DNA of 28,330 nucleotides from a virus. Below, one piece after another: positions 7,351 to 16,279 of the stretch. Numbering within the stretch: position 1 is the stretch's first letter; each line of letters starts with the position of its first letter. The notes beneath the pieces were generated by a model. The model searched no databases. It saw only the letters and a list, made by a program, of their open reading frames with translations, and was not told where the DNA came from. Where the stretch lies: positions 5,538 to 33,867 of IMG/VR virus record IMGVR_UViG_3300008110_000312, one strand, 5' to 3'. The position numbers were made by a program, and so were the translations under genes.

Positions 7351-7848
7351 TTATAACGTTTTTATTTCATTAATTTTTGAAGCTGAAATGTTCAATGATA
7401 TTAGAGCCGGAGTATATGATCCGGGAGCAATGGCATTAATAGCAGCTGCAATTTTTACTAACTCAGCATTAATTAAAGCAACTTCATTTTGTAGTCCAGT
7501 GTTTAGCGGAGTATATCTTACAGCATTATGAATAGTACCTCCTAATTGCATTGTTCCATCACTTTTTAACCAAACAAAAGTTTTTAAAGTTCCAGTTGAA
7601 TCAGTCGAGAATAAACGAGTTTCTCCAATTTCAGCAAGCCTGTTTTTATTCAAATAACCGATTATATATTCATTTCCATCAAGCTCAGTCTTTGTATAAA
7701 TAGCAACCATGTCTTTAACGGGATTACTATCAATTCCATAAGAGCTTGCTTCTATTGCGGTTCTAACATCTGATTTCCCGTTCCAAGCCTTTACGACTAA
7801 TCTTTTAAATGTATCAAAAGATGTCCCTGCTACTTTTAATATCTTCAT
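7351..7848 (-). CDS. Putative baseplate spike protein, Mu gp45-like
   Basis: The 165-residue protein has the ending typical of gp45/gpV-type spikes: EYIIGYLNKNRLAEIGETRLF (60-80), STDSTG, LKSDGTMQLGG (95-104), then NAVRYTPLNTGLQNEVALINAELVKIA (108-134) and a short C-terminal beta segment ending in SKINEIKTL. In Mu the spike sits under the hub and pierces the outer membrane. The gene overlaps the hub gene by ATGA, which matches the Mu order P-45. The apex histidine motif of longer spikes is not evident, so the protein may rely on another tip. Confidence 0.6.
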   Translation of the reverse strand: MKILKVAGTSFDTFKRLVVKAWNGKSDVRTAIEASSYGIDSNPVKDMVAIYTKTELDGNEYIIGYLNKNRLAEIGETRLFSTDSTGTLKTFVWLKSDGTMQLGGTIHNAVRYTPLNTGLQNEVALINAELVKIAAAINAIAPGSYTPALISLNISASKINEIKTL

Positions 7849-8999
7849 AATCTCGGTAAGTTTTCATGACTATTTACAAAGAAATTAGTAATAGTTTCTT
7901 TGCTGTAAACGTAAGTAGGAACACAAGTTAAAATACTTTTTTCACTATCGGCATCTGCCGTAAAATCAACACTTTCAATAAACCATTTTACCGATTTATA
8001 TAAAAATATATTTCTGTTTTTTACCTTACAAGTATTATTCGGCCTAATAAATTTACCGTTTAACATTCCACGATCTAAAGTAATTTTAAGAACAATGTTT
8101 TTTATTTCTTTTCTTAATTCATTTTCTGCCGCTTCCTGAATAGTAACATCATCACCTGAAGACAACACAATTACTTTAGGTCTGAATACTGCTGCTACCG
8201 GTACAAATGGATTTCTTATTGTATATTCACCAGCATTACCTCCATCTTGACTAGCTTGCATTATAACAGTAATATGTGAATGCATTGGTTGGCCGTTAAA
8301 ATTCAAATCCATTTCCATTATACCAACCATTCCTTTTTCTTTATCAAAATCAAAGATTGGTTCACTCTCAGTATTAGCCTCAGTGATCAATAAATTACCG
8401 GCAGGATTATGGGATAAAACTAAATTTTTTTGAGTAGCTAAACCCGTTAAATAAGACTGTATATTTTGACTTTCTTTAGCAGTTGACTTGGTTATATTTT
8501 TATCTACTTTTTTAGCAATAGCGCTGCCAGCATCAATTTGAGCAATATCAGCAATAATTAACTTAAACTGATTTGCTTTACTTCGAATATGAGTATTAAA
8601 ATTATTTAAAATTCTTTGTGCAATTTGTCTAAAACTTAATCCGTTACTTTCTAATGGATACATAGATGTTGGAATATCACAGTCAGCAAAAACACCCGAC
8701 TTAGAATAGCCACCAATATGGACAAGTTCAGGCTTAGGCGTATCTTTAAACGCCTGCGAAAGCATATAACCATTGATCAATAATTCATCATCATAATAAA
8801 TACTGCATTCATGGTAATGACTTACGCATGCTATTTCTGCATGTTCAGGGTTATTAGGATCAAAGTAAAAAGAGAAACTAAAGGTATCCCCAATAGCATC
8901 ATATTTTAAATTCATAGCAAAACTATTCCAATACTTTACGGTACGAATTACGTCTCCGGTATCAGATTGCCTTGTATTTATTTTTAAATATATTCCCAT
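7845..8999 (-). CDS. Baseplate hub protein, Mu gpP / late-control D-like
   Basis: The 384-residue protein shows the hub pattern: an N-terminal domain with 'FSFSFYFDPNNPEH' and 'ECSIYYDDELLINGYMLSQ' (about 38-84), a middle segment 'YPLESNGLSFRQIAQRILNNF' (98-134) like the 'g.tl..ia..l...fg' of the gpP/gpD family, and a C-terminal barrel with 'IKWF.ESVDFTADAD' type strands. Hubs form the trimeric centre of the baseplate between tube and spike. It has a TAATG overlap with the gpN-like gene and ATGA with the spike gene. Confidence 0.75.
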   Translation of the reverse strand: MGIYLKINTRQSDTGDVIRTVKYWNSFAMNLKYDAIGDTFSFSFYFDPNNPEHAEIACVSHYHECSIYYDDELLINGYMLSQAFKDTPKPELVHIGGYSKSGVFADCDIPTSMYPLESNGLSFRQIAQRILNNFNTHIRSKANQFKLIIADIAQIDAGSAIAKKVDKNITKSTAKESQNIQSYLTGLATQKNLVLSHNPAGNLLITEANTESEPIFDFDKEKGMVGIMEMDLNFNGQPMHSHITVIMQASQDGGNAGEYTIRNPFVPVAAVFRPKVIVLSSGDDVTIQEAAENELRKEIKNIVLKITLDRGMLNGKFIRPNNTCKVKNRNIFLYKSVKWFIESVDFTADADSEKSILTCVPTYVYSKETITNFFVNSHENLPRL

Positions 9000-10219
9000 T
9001 AAATATAGTATGTTATTTTTTTACCCTTTTCAATTCCTAACATATCTCTGTAAGTAAAATCGTTATTATCAATCAACTCGTTAATATTTGAATCATTAGG
9101 ATCTAAACTATAAAGTCTGTGTGTTAGCGTGATAATATTTGTATCTTCAGTTAAAATTAAACTTCTTTCTTGTCGCCCGTTTAAAGCGATTTGCAATAAA
9201 CTACTAACAGTGATATTTACTAACTGAGTTAATAAATTTAAAGCATCAAATCCCGGAACATAAAAAGCAGGGTTGCTACCATTCAAATCTTGCAACGTAT
9301 CTAAATCAACTAAAAACTGTCTGTAATTTTCAAGTAACGTGTCAACTATATTTATTGCCGAATTTGAATTTCTGTAATTACCACTTAATGGAGTTGAAGC
9401 CGCTAAACACATTGATGAAATAATTGCATTCCCTTGAATTTCGTAAATCTGTTTTGATGGTACTGTATAAAGTCCGTTAATTGTAAGTCTTAAATTATTG
9501 AATTGAGCAACTAACGTATTAACCCTACTCTTAACATCTGCTGTAAATTTAGCAGGTAAGGTCAACATTGCTATTGTTGTTCTCATTGCTAATAATGGAC
9601 TAGCAGTAGCCGTATTAATGTAAGATGAAGCTGTACTAAAAGCATTGAAATAATCTTGAGCCTCTTCCGGTATAGTAATTATTTTTAATCCTTGTTTATA
9701 ATTTTGAGCCGTTACAATGTTTAAAGTATTTACATCTGTAATTGTTGGAGGCTGCGTTAACTCAGCTTCATTTGCAACATCTAATTTTGTTTTAATTTGA
9801 GCAATAGAATCTATCGGGTCAATTACCGTAATTGGGTTATCTTCTGTTATTGTTTCAATGGCAGTACAAGTAACTTTTGAATAGTTCATTGTTGTATTAT
9901 CAACATTTAAACTCATCAATTGTGCTATAATCACATCATATAAAGGATGCTCAATAACCATTGGACGCATATCACTACACGATCGCTCAAATTTAGCGTA
10001 ATCATCTAAATGATCAGGGCCTTGGAAATAAAACTCTAAAGGAAATTTACGACCTAATACTTTTTTCTTTTTCGCTAAAGTTCCGTTAACTTCTAAAAAC
10101 GAAAATTCAGATCCATGCCATTCAATAGATTTACTAGAGTTTACCCAAATAACAGTATATACTTTTCCGTCACCAGTAGTAATACTTAATTGTTTTGTTA
10201 TCTTGTCTTCCCAACTCAT
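8999..10219 (-). CDS. Baseplate/tail protein with DNA-circularisation N-like domain (Mu gpN-like)
   Basis: Using ATG at 10219, which overlaps the upstream stop as ATGA, the protein has 406 residues; the longer frame from 10225 begins with TTG. The N-terminal 120 residues resemble the DNA_circ_N/Mu gpN domain: W at position 3, SFLEVNGTLAKKKKVLGRKFPLEFYF (40-65), the DDYAKFE segment, and IEHPLYDVI (89-97) in the place of the family's 'l.HP..G' motif. In Mu-like phages this protein joins tape measure, tube and hub. The C-terminal half is helical. The name of the family is historical; a structural role is much more likely than DNA circularisation. Confidence 0.7.
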   Translation of the reverse strand: MSWEDKITKQLSITTGDGKVYTVIWVNSSKSIEWHGSEFSFLEVNGTLAKKKKVLGRKFPLEFYFQGPDHLDDYAKFERSCSDMRPMVIEHPLYDVIIAQLMSLNVDNTTMNYSKVTCTAIETITEDNPITVIDPIDSIAQIKTKLDVANEAELTQPPTITDVNTLNIVTAQNYKQGLKIITIPEEAQDYFNAFSTASSYINTATASPLLAMRTTIAMLTLPAKFTADVKSRVNTLVAQFNNLRLTINGLYTVPSKQIYEIQGNAIISSMCLAASTPLSGNYRNSNSAINIVDTLLENYRQFLVDLDTLQDLNGSNPAFYVPGFDALNLLTQLVNITVSSLLQIALNGRQERSLILTEDTNIITLTHRLYSLDPNDSNINELIDNNDFTYRDMLGIEKGKKITYYI

Positions 10220-10941
10220 TTCCAAACTTTTGCTAATTGGCGTTCGCCTTGTTTAATATAAAAATCATCAAGTTTTTTTTGAGTGATCAAAGAAGCTTCT
10301 TGCATAAAATTAGTTGGCTTTACTTTTACCTTTCTACCTTTTTTAAATGAATATAGTGGTGTAGCTTTAAAATTTGCTTTTTTACTTCTTAAATTGCTTT
10401 TTGGAGCAGTATCAATTCTAAATAAAATATCACCTCTTAAAACAAAACCACCTCGACCGGCAACAGATGCTGCAATAACAAATTTTTCTCTTTGGTTTTT
10501 ACCAATTGAATCGTTAACATTTATAATCCTATTAATTTTACTTAATTGCGCATTAGGCTTAACTAAACCAGTATGTGTTTTTCCTTTACGAGCAAATACA
10601 GTTGGAATAAAACTCCTGTTATCAATTACCCCTCCGTGTTCTTGCTCTTCCAAATCATCAACTGAATGATTTGTTCCTCCTTTAGAAACAAATCCAACAG
10701 AAGATTTCATTGTGCTAATATTAAACCCTGTGGCTTTTTGATAAGTACTATTTGCTTTAAAGAAATTCTTTTCACGATTAATAAAATTATTTTTAGAAGA
10801 TCGTAACATTGTATTGGTTTTAACATCAAATGCAGCATCATTCAACGTACCACAAACTGCTGCTGGTAACGCTGACTTTCTTAATTTCTCTAACTTGTTA
10901 GTCATAGAAACAACCGCATCCGTATTGATGTTTATTCTCAT
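10216..10941 (-). CDS. Putative minor tail/morphogenesis protein (gpZ-like)
   Basis: The 241-residue protein is strongly basic. The N-terminal helix 'MTNKLEKLRKSALPAAVCGTLNDAAFDVKTNTM' (13-45) is of the kind seen in lambda gpZ/HK97 gp10-like proteins. The C-terminal 'ATPLYSFKKGRKVKVKPTNFMQEAS' matches the 'aLy.f..grkvk.kp...f' ending found in many tail-completion proteins. The middle is rich in Ser, Asn and Gly. Its place between fibre and gpN-like gene is not that of Mu. It is coupled on both sides (TAATG and ATGA overlaps). The call is tentative. Confidence 0.45.
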   Translation of the reverse strand: MRININTDAVVSMTNKLEKLRKSALPAAVCGTLNDAAFDVKTNTMLRSSKNNFINREKNFFKANSTYQKATGFNISTMKSSVGFVSKGGTNHSVDDLEEQEHGGVIDNRSFIPTVFARKGKTHTGLVKPNAQLSKINRIINVNDSIGKNQREKFVIAASVAGRGGFVLRGDILFRIDTAPKSNLRSKKANFKATPLYSFKKGRKVKVKPTNFMQEASLITQKKLDDFYIKQGERQLAKVWK

Positions 10942-11825
10942 TAATCTAAATAAAAACTTATTCCATCAAGCCTAACATTTACAGTAGGACCAGCAAGAGT
11001 TCCTGGATTTACATAAACATTTCCATTTGTATAAACAGATCCTTCTACTGCAATATAAGTAGTGCCATCTTGAGCCATCAAATTAAAATATCTTTGATAT
11101 GAAGGTCTATATCCGGCCGGTAAATTAAATATTACTCCTGATGTCAAAGTTGCAACACTTACAACACCTTGCAATGTTACTAATCCTTCATAATTTTTTC
11201 TATATTTTACAGTACTAGTTGCTGTCCAACTATTTAAAAAAGAAGAAACGGTTATTGGGGTAACAACAGGTGTTCTGAAAATATTCACAACATTCCAGCA
11301 CGGAGAAGTAGGGCTATTTAAAAAACTCGCTTCTAATAAAACACTTTCATTAGTCTTTAAAGTTAACGTTCCAGTACTTGGCTGAAAAACATCAGAACCA
11401 TCAGGAACTAAAGCTAAATCACCGGCACCAGTATTTAATATTGTTATTTTTTTAAAATTATTTAAAGTAGTTAATGGCGGTAAAATAAAACCACCAGCAG
11501 CGGCATTAATCTTAATAACTAAACATCCAACATCGGCATCTGTTAAATTAGTAGTTCCAGCGCCATAAAATCTTTCTTCACGATATGAATTTGCCATATC
11601 TAAAAACGCTTCCATGTACTGAAAACCATTTACTTGATCTTCAGGAAAACCATTTGGAGTAATACTACTTAATGCTGCTAATCGCGCAAAGAACTGATGA
11701 AAGTCAGCGTACACATCTTTATTTATCGGAGTACCATCTCCAATACCAGTATTATCTTTTATATTTCCGTAAGGAAAAGCACCGCCTGGTGCTGTTACAT
11801 TTGTTTTACTTGCTAAAGGAATCAT
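10941..11825 (-). CDS. Baseplate-attached tail fibre / receptor-binding protein
   Basis: The 294-residue protein follows the gp48-like gene, where Mu has its fibre gene. The N-terminal part (PYGNIKDNTGIGDGTPINKDVYADFHQFF, about 18-46, and 'ITPNGFPEDQVNGFQYMEAFLD') is of a kind used for docking to the baseplate. The middle is a beta-rich shaft ('GCLVIKINAAAGGFILPPL'). The C-terminal 95 residues, beginning about 'SFLNSW.A', hold a small knob with 'LVTLQGVVS', 'GVIFNLPAGYRPS' and 'GSVYTNGNVYVNPGT', a common receptor-binding tip. It is short for a fibre and probably trimeric. Confidence 0.7.
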   Translation of the reverse strand: MIPLASKTNVTAPGGAFPYGNIKDNTGIGDGTPINKDVYADFHQFFARLAALSSITPNGFPEDQVNGFQYMEAFLDMANSYREERFYGAGTTNLTDADVGCLVIKINAAAGGFILPPLTTLNNFKKITILNTGAGDLALVPDGSDVFQPSTGTLTLKTNESVLLEASFLNSPTSPCWNVVNIFRTPVVTPITVSSFLNSWTATSTVKYRKNYEGLVTLQGVVSVATLTSGVIFNLPAGYRPSYQRYFNLMAQDGTTYIAVEGSVYTNGNVYVNPGTLAGPTVNVRLDGISFYLD

Positions 11826-11827
11826 GT

Positions 11828-12535
11828 TTATATATAATTAATGAATAAATAACCTACTGTTTGAACTTGTTTTATGTTTAAAATTAACTGCCTAAATTCT
11901 TGCTCTCTTGATGCTGTTACATTGGCGTAAGTACCTAATACAGATCCGCCAATAAAAAATGTACTTCTTAAATTTGACCCAACATTAAATCCAACATCAA
12001 CGGAATTATAAATACTATTTGCTATCACGCTGTTTATATAAATACCACTTTGTACATCGCTATGCTGGTGATCTCCATGTTGAACTTGTGATGAGATATT
12101 CGCATTTAATGTAACCGGATTATATTGACTAAATCCAGTTGGATAGTTATAAATAATATTTTCATGCACATAAACATTAAATCCAGCATCTTGTAATTGT
12201 TTTTCTAAATTAAGATAATGTCCTTTTGCAGGATTAACACCCGGCGCTTGCATCTTTCTTTTAATAGCCAACATTCTACTTGCTAAAGGAGTTGCAAGGT
12301 TTGTAATTAATCCTAACCTTCTTTCCCAATCAGTTGCATCATCGCTGGTGAAATTTGAATTGTCAGGTAATATGCTGTATAAAATAGATACAGCATCTTC
12401 ATAAGCCTGAGCTTCACTTACTGCCAACGCCTTATGTAATCCTTCAAAATAACCAAAGAATGGCAGTTTCCAAGCCCTACCGGTTGGATAAAGTTGGCGT
12501 GTTAATTTTAATATTTTATCTCCTATGTAACTCAT
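11828..12535 (-). CDS. Baseplate protein, Mu gp48 / YmfQ-like (DUF2313)
   Basis: The 235-residue protein carries the family's N-terminal mark LYPTGRAWKLP (15-25), followed by SILPDNSNFTSDDATDWERRLGL (53-75) and 'KRKMQAPGVNPAKGHYLNLEKQLQDAGF'. In Mu-like tails this wedge protein joins the gpJ-like protein to the fibre. The C-terminal half is variable and includes a His-rich stretch (HGDHQHSDVQSG, about 153-164). It starts with a TAATG overlap with gene J. Confidence 0.75.
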   Translation of the reverse strand: MSYIGDKILKLTRQLYPTGRAWKLPFFGYFEGLHKALAVSEAQAYEDAVSILYSILPDNSNFTSDDATDWERRLGLITNLATPLASRMLAIKRKMQAPGVNPAKGHYLNLEKQLQDAGFNVYVHENIIYNYPTGFSQYNPVTLNANISSQVQHGDHQHSDVQSGIYINSVIANSIYNSVDVGFNVGSNLRSTFFIGGSVLGTYANVTASREQEFRQLILNIKQVQTVGYLFINYI

Positions 12536-13710
12536 TATAAGTAAACAATTGTAGGGTTCAAATAAGGAATGTTGCCATTGTTAAATGTATAAGTGCTCAT
12601 TGAAACTGCATCTACAGTAAATGTTACACTTGTAAAAACAGCCCCAGGTTTTGCTGTTATAATTGATCCAATTAATTTATTTGTATCAATTATATCATTC
12701 TTATCAGTTAACACATCTGCACCCGCAACGAATGGTCGCATAGCATTTACTGTGTCAGTAAGCGCGGTTAATAAAGTTGCTTGTATAGCTGGCGTTAATC
12801 CTGAGTAACCAGTAATTGTAATTACAATTGTCTTAATTGTAACTGGCAAATAATTAACCATTGCTTGTAAAGGTCTTCTACCTCTTTCGTTTAAGGCTAG
12901 TGAAGTATCCGGATTAAAATCAACTACAGTTTCAACGTCAGTTAATATTTGTGCTGTTGGAGTTCCTTTACCATCTATCGAATCAACTACTGTAGCTTCT
13001 ACATATAAATCTATTTCTCCTTGAGTTCCACTTTTAGCATAAGGATAAACTCTTTCTACTCCTTGAGCATCTTGTGACCATAAACGATAATCTGTTGCGG
13101 CACCACCTTGAGCCTCTAATCTATATGATAAAATTACATCCGTACGATACGCCTCTATTGTTTCAGCCGCTAATGGCGGCACGATTACACTAAATACACT
13201 TGTTGAAGCAACACCGCTATTAACTAACGGTATCGGGGCTGTTGGAGTTAATGTATCCAATAAGTCTAATTTACCTTCAGCCCCTAACGTTAAAGCCCTT
13301 ACTGTTATATAATCAGTAGCCGTTAATAACGTATAAGCATTGTCTAATACATATAAAATTCCCGGATTTAAACTAGTATCATCACTTTTAAATGTTGATT
13401 GAGCAGGAATAACAGCTCCAATTGTACCAACTACTTTAATTGAATACTGAGCGGCAACAGCTGCGAATGGAACTCTTCCTAGTTTGATTGTTCCAAAACG
13501 GATTAATGTCTCTTCATCGCACGTATCGGGAGCAACGTTTTTTTGTAAAGCTGCTATTACCAAATAATATATTTTTAATTTTGCAGCATGAACAGCCGCA
13601 AAGCATCTTAGTACAGCTTTACCAAATGGATTAATATTAACCCCATATTCAGTGTTGATGTCAGCGATTATGCCAGTGTAAAGCGAATTTAATGTTGGAA
13701 TTGTTATCAT
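12535..13710 (-). CDS. Baseplate wedge protein J-like (Mu gp47)
   Basis: The 391-residue protein has the Baseplate_J pattern. The N-terminal helices end in 'ADINTEYGVNINPFGKAVLRCFAAVHAAK'. The middle holds 'APDTCDEETLIRFGTIKLGRVP', 'TLGAEGKLDLLDTLT', and the hallmark 'ETIEAYRTDVILSYRLEAQGGAATDYRLWSQDAQGVERVYPYAK' region (about 182-226) with TQGEIDLYVEA after it. The protein forms the wedge arms that open during sheath contraction. It overlaps its W-like upstream partner by ATGA, the usual W-J pairing of contractile tails. Confidence 0.85.
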   Translation of the reverse strand: MITIPTLNSLYTGIIADINTEYGVNINPFGKAVLRCFAAVHAAKLKIYYLVIAALQKNVAPDTCDEETLIRFGTIKLGRVPFAAVAAQYSIKVVGTIGAVIPAQSTFKSDDTSLNPGILYVLDNAYTLLTATDYITVRALTLGAEGKLDLLDTLTPTAPIPLVNSGVASTSVFSVIVPPLAAETIEAYRTDVILSYRLEAQGGAATDYRLWSQDAQGVERVYPYAKSGTQGEIDLYVEATVVDSIDGKGTPTAQILTDVETVVDFNPDTSLALNERGRRPLQAMVNYLPVTIKTIVITITGYSGLTPAIQATLLTALTDTVNAMRPFVAGADVLTDKNDIIDTNKLIGSIITAKPGAVFTSVTFTVDAVSMSTYTFNNGNIPYLNPTIVYL

Positions 13711-14201
13711 ATAAAAAAATCATTGTTAAAATCTATTGCGAAAAAATCACCGCTTGCTTTTTTAATAAAATTAATTATTGCCACTTTTTCATCACCGGTT
13801 TGAAAAACACCTCTTATCTCAACCGATACTTTATTTGTTTCAGGAATTGAAACGACAACAGTTAAAGTAACACCTAAATCAGAAAGATATTTTAAATCTG
13901 TTTTTATAGCATTTTCAATTTTAACACGGCCAATACTTGTTAATTCAGTTGTATTTAATATTCTTTCAGTATTTGAATTAAACTGTAAAGCAGCCTGAGA
14001 CGGGAACAATAAACTATTACCCCACCAATCCTTTGAGTCGGCCAATGTTATTGTAGCCTCTGTGTTTTGTTCTACATTACCCCCAAACATTGATAAATAA
14101 AACTGATTTTCATTACCATTAACAATTGCCAAATCATTACCGAGCAACTGTAAGTCGCCTCCGTTTAATGTTTCAATTATTGCTAGATCAAAAAATCCCA
14201 T
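13707..14201 (-). CDS. Baseplate wedge protein W/gp25-like (Mu gp46)
   Basis: The 164-residue protein shows the Mu gp46-like order: an N-terminal 'GDLQLLGNDLAIVNGNENQFYLSMFGG', then DSKDWWGNSLLF (55-66), and a helix 'IGRVKIENAIKTDLKYLSDLGV' followed by beta strands with 'KVSVEIRGVFQTGD'. gp25-type proteins join the wedge to the first sheath ring. It lies two bases after the tape-measure stop and directly before gene J, as expected. Confidence 0.75.
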   Translation of the reverse strand: MGFFDLAIIETLNGGDLQLLGNDLAIVNGNENQFYLSMFGGNVEQNTEATITLADSKDWWGNSLLFPSQAALQFNSNTERILNTTELTSIGRVKIENAIKTDLKYLSDLGVTLTVVVSIPETNKVSVEIRGVFQTGDEKVAIINFIKKASGDFFAIDFNNDFFI

Positions 14202-14203
14202 AT

Positions 14204-16276
14204 TTATTTTTTAGTACTCATTGTTGAAGTCATTTGAGGCATCACACTAACGCTTTTAGTTCCACCACTATTAAAATCTACTGGTACATTTCCATCATTT
14301 TTAACTGTTATTGTAGCATTAGCATTAGCGTTATTTGTTGTAGTCGTATTTTCTGCCTGAGCCACTTTTGTACTTTGAAAATTCATAGCATCTTTAACAC
14401 CAGGTTGTGATGTTACCATTTTCATTGCCCATGAACTTTCAAGATCTTTAATTTTTTGCTGACGATTTGCAGACTGAGCCGCCTCACTTCCTCCAACATC
14501 TGCAGTACTTCCTTTTCTAGTCAATACATTATTAGTATAAAGAGCGGCATTCATAGCAGATAAATTAGCTAGTGACTGATTTTCTTTAATATAGTTCTGT
14601 CTATCCTTAGCGCCTTGCGCCATTTTCTTTTTTTCATTGGCATAAGCAACATCAGACATTCCACCAGTTGCATTCTGAAAACCATACCATATAATTTTCA
14701 TTCCATCAACAGTAGTAGCGAATGCATTCGACATTACTCCCCACATTGATTTTGCTTGATAAACAAAAGCATCAATTGAATAACCCATTCCGGTCATCAT
14801 TATATCCCATTGATCACCCCAGCCTTGATATTGACTTGCTAAATACGCAAGCCCTGCAACTAGTCCGGCAACGGCTGCTATTACTAATCCAATTGGGTTT
14901 GCAGTCATTGCAGCATTCCATAACCACTGAGCTGCCGTAACTGCTTTTGTAGACCATTCATAAGCCTTTAATGCTAAAGCACTTTTACCAACTGCTACAG
15001 ATACTATTCCAGTTAAAGCACCTTGAATACCTAAAGCAATATTTAAACCGCCAGTAACTAAAGAGGTTGCTATTATAGAAGCTTTCCATATTGCAAAAAA
15101 TTTAATAACATTTATTCCAACTGCAACAATTGTATCTAAATTATCAGTTACGTAGCTAATTGCACTTTTAGCACGTTCTAATCCTGAACTTGCAGCATTA
15201 CTACTAGTAAGCATATTAGTCCAAGCATTACTCAATTCAGACAATCTATTAGAAAGTGTATTTGAATTTATACCTGCTGCTAATTGAGCTTCTTTAGTTC
15301 CAGTAACTCCTTTTGTATATTCTTTTATTAAGTCTGTATTATTTAATAAAATTCTTCCAACTCCTAAATTTATCAAACCAAAAGTATCAGTTACATAAGC
15401 ATCTTTTTCTTTTGCTGTTTTTAGTTTATCAAACTTTACCTTTGCCTCTTCTAAAGCATCATTTATTTTAAATTGACCAGAAGCGTACCCCATTCCTGAT
15501 TTTTGTAAATGAACTAATGAACCTTTTAATTGAGTTCCAGCCTCTGCTCCAAATATTGAAAATTTTCCAAGCGTTTGAACTAACCCTACCGATTCTTCAA
15601 GTGTAACGTTTGCTCCTGCCGCAACTGATCCAAACGTTACAAACGCCTCTGCCGTTTGAGTTATACTTGATGCTCCAACAGCCTGACCTGCGGCTAATAT
15701 ATTTATAGTTTTATCTGCTTTATCTGCGGAGTAACTAAATTGGTTCATTATGCCGACTAAATTTTCAGCACTTACACCTAATTCATCCTTACTTGCTTTT
15801 GATAAAGTAATAGCAGCGGCTGACACCTGACTTAATCCTTTTGCTGTATCTGCAAATTTTGAGTTTAACCCTGCTATCTTTTCAAATGAAGTAGCAACAT
15901 CTACTGTACTTTTTCCGGTTGATTTTGCAACTGAACCAATAGCTTTTTCAAATTTAGAAAAATCAGCATCATTTAAGTCTGAAACTATTGTTCTGAAACT
16001 TTGAACAGCCTCTTCATAATTCATTATTGAATCAATAGAAGATTTTCCTAACATAAAAGCCCCTCCAACAACTGCCGCAGTTGATGCCATTGATAGCATT
16101 TCTTTTGTTGCAGAACTTAACCCCGGAGTTAATTTTCTAAACGCTCTTTCACTTCTTGCTCCTAACGCTTCTGCTTTTTGGGTAAATCCATCTAAACCTC
16201 TACCCATACTGCGTAACGATGGAGACATTTTGTCTTCAGCGGTAAATATGCTAGGTATTATAAGTGGTTTTGACAT
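14204..16276 (-). CDS. Tape measure protein
   Basis: The 690-residue protein follows the frameshifted chaperone, the usual place for the tape measure. Residues about 85-335 match the TP901-type core (YEEAVQSFRTIVSDL, 'STVDVATSFEKIAGLNSKF', 'AGANVTLEESVGLVQTLGKFSIFGAEAGTQLKGSLVHL'). A hydrophobic block lies at about 383-482, including NAAMTANPIGLVIAAVAGLVAG, and probably enters the host membrane during DNA delivery. The C-terminus is polar and Asn/Thr-rich. At the usual 0.15 nm per residue it predicts a tail of roughly 100 nm. The ATG follows two tandem stop codons of the chaperone extension. Confidence 0.85.
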   Translation of the reverse strand: MSKPLIIPSIFTAEDKMSPSLRSMGRGLDGFTQKAEALGARSERAFRKLTPGLSSATKEMLSMASTAAVVGGAFMLGKSSIDSIMNYEEAVQSFRTIVSDLNDADFSKFEKAIGSVAKSTGKSTVDVATSFEKIAGLNSKFADTAKGLSQVSAAAITLSKASKDELGVSAENLVGIMNQFSYSADKADKTINILAAGQAVGASSITQTAEAFVTFGSVAAGANVTLEESVGLVQTLGKFSIFGAEAGTQLKGSLVHLQKSGMGYASGQFKINDALEEAKVKFDKLKTAKEKDAYVTDTFGLINLGVGRILLNNTDLIKEYTKGVTGTKEAQLAAGINSNTLSNRLSELSNAWTNMLTSSNAASSGLERAKSAISYVTDNLDTIVAVGINVIKFFAIWKASIIATSLVTGGLNIALGIQGALTGIVSVAVGKSALALKAYEWSTKAVTAAQWLWNAAMTANPIGLVIAAVAGLVAGLAYLASQYQGWGDQWDIMMTGMGYSIDAFVYQAKSMWGVMSNAFATTVDGMKIIWYGFQNATGGMSDVAYANEKKKMAQGAKDRQNYIKENQSLANLSAMNAALYTNNVLTRKGSTADVGGSEAAQSANRQQKIKDLESSWAMKMVTSQPGVKDAMNFQSTKVAQAENTTTTNNANANATITVKNDGNVPVDFNSGGTKSVSVMPQMTSTMSTKK

Positions 16277-16279
16277 TTA

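Noticed and set aside
10283-10669. 128-codon plus-strand frame
   Set aside because: It lies wholly opposite the basic gpZ-like gene; its Leu/Phe-rich product is the expected shadow of Lys-rich coding sequence.
14722-14940. Plus-strand frame opposite the tape measure
   Set aside because: It is a shadow of the hydrophobic tape-measure block, with no start context or partner gene.
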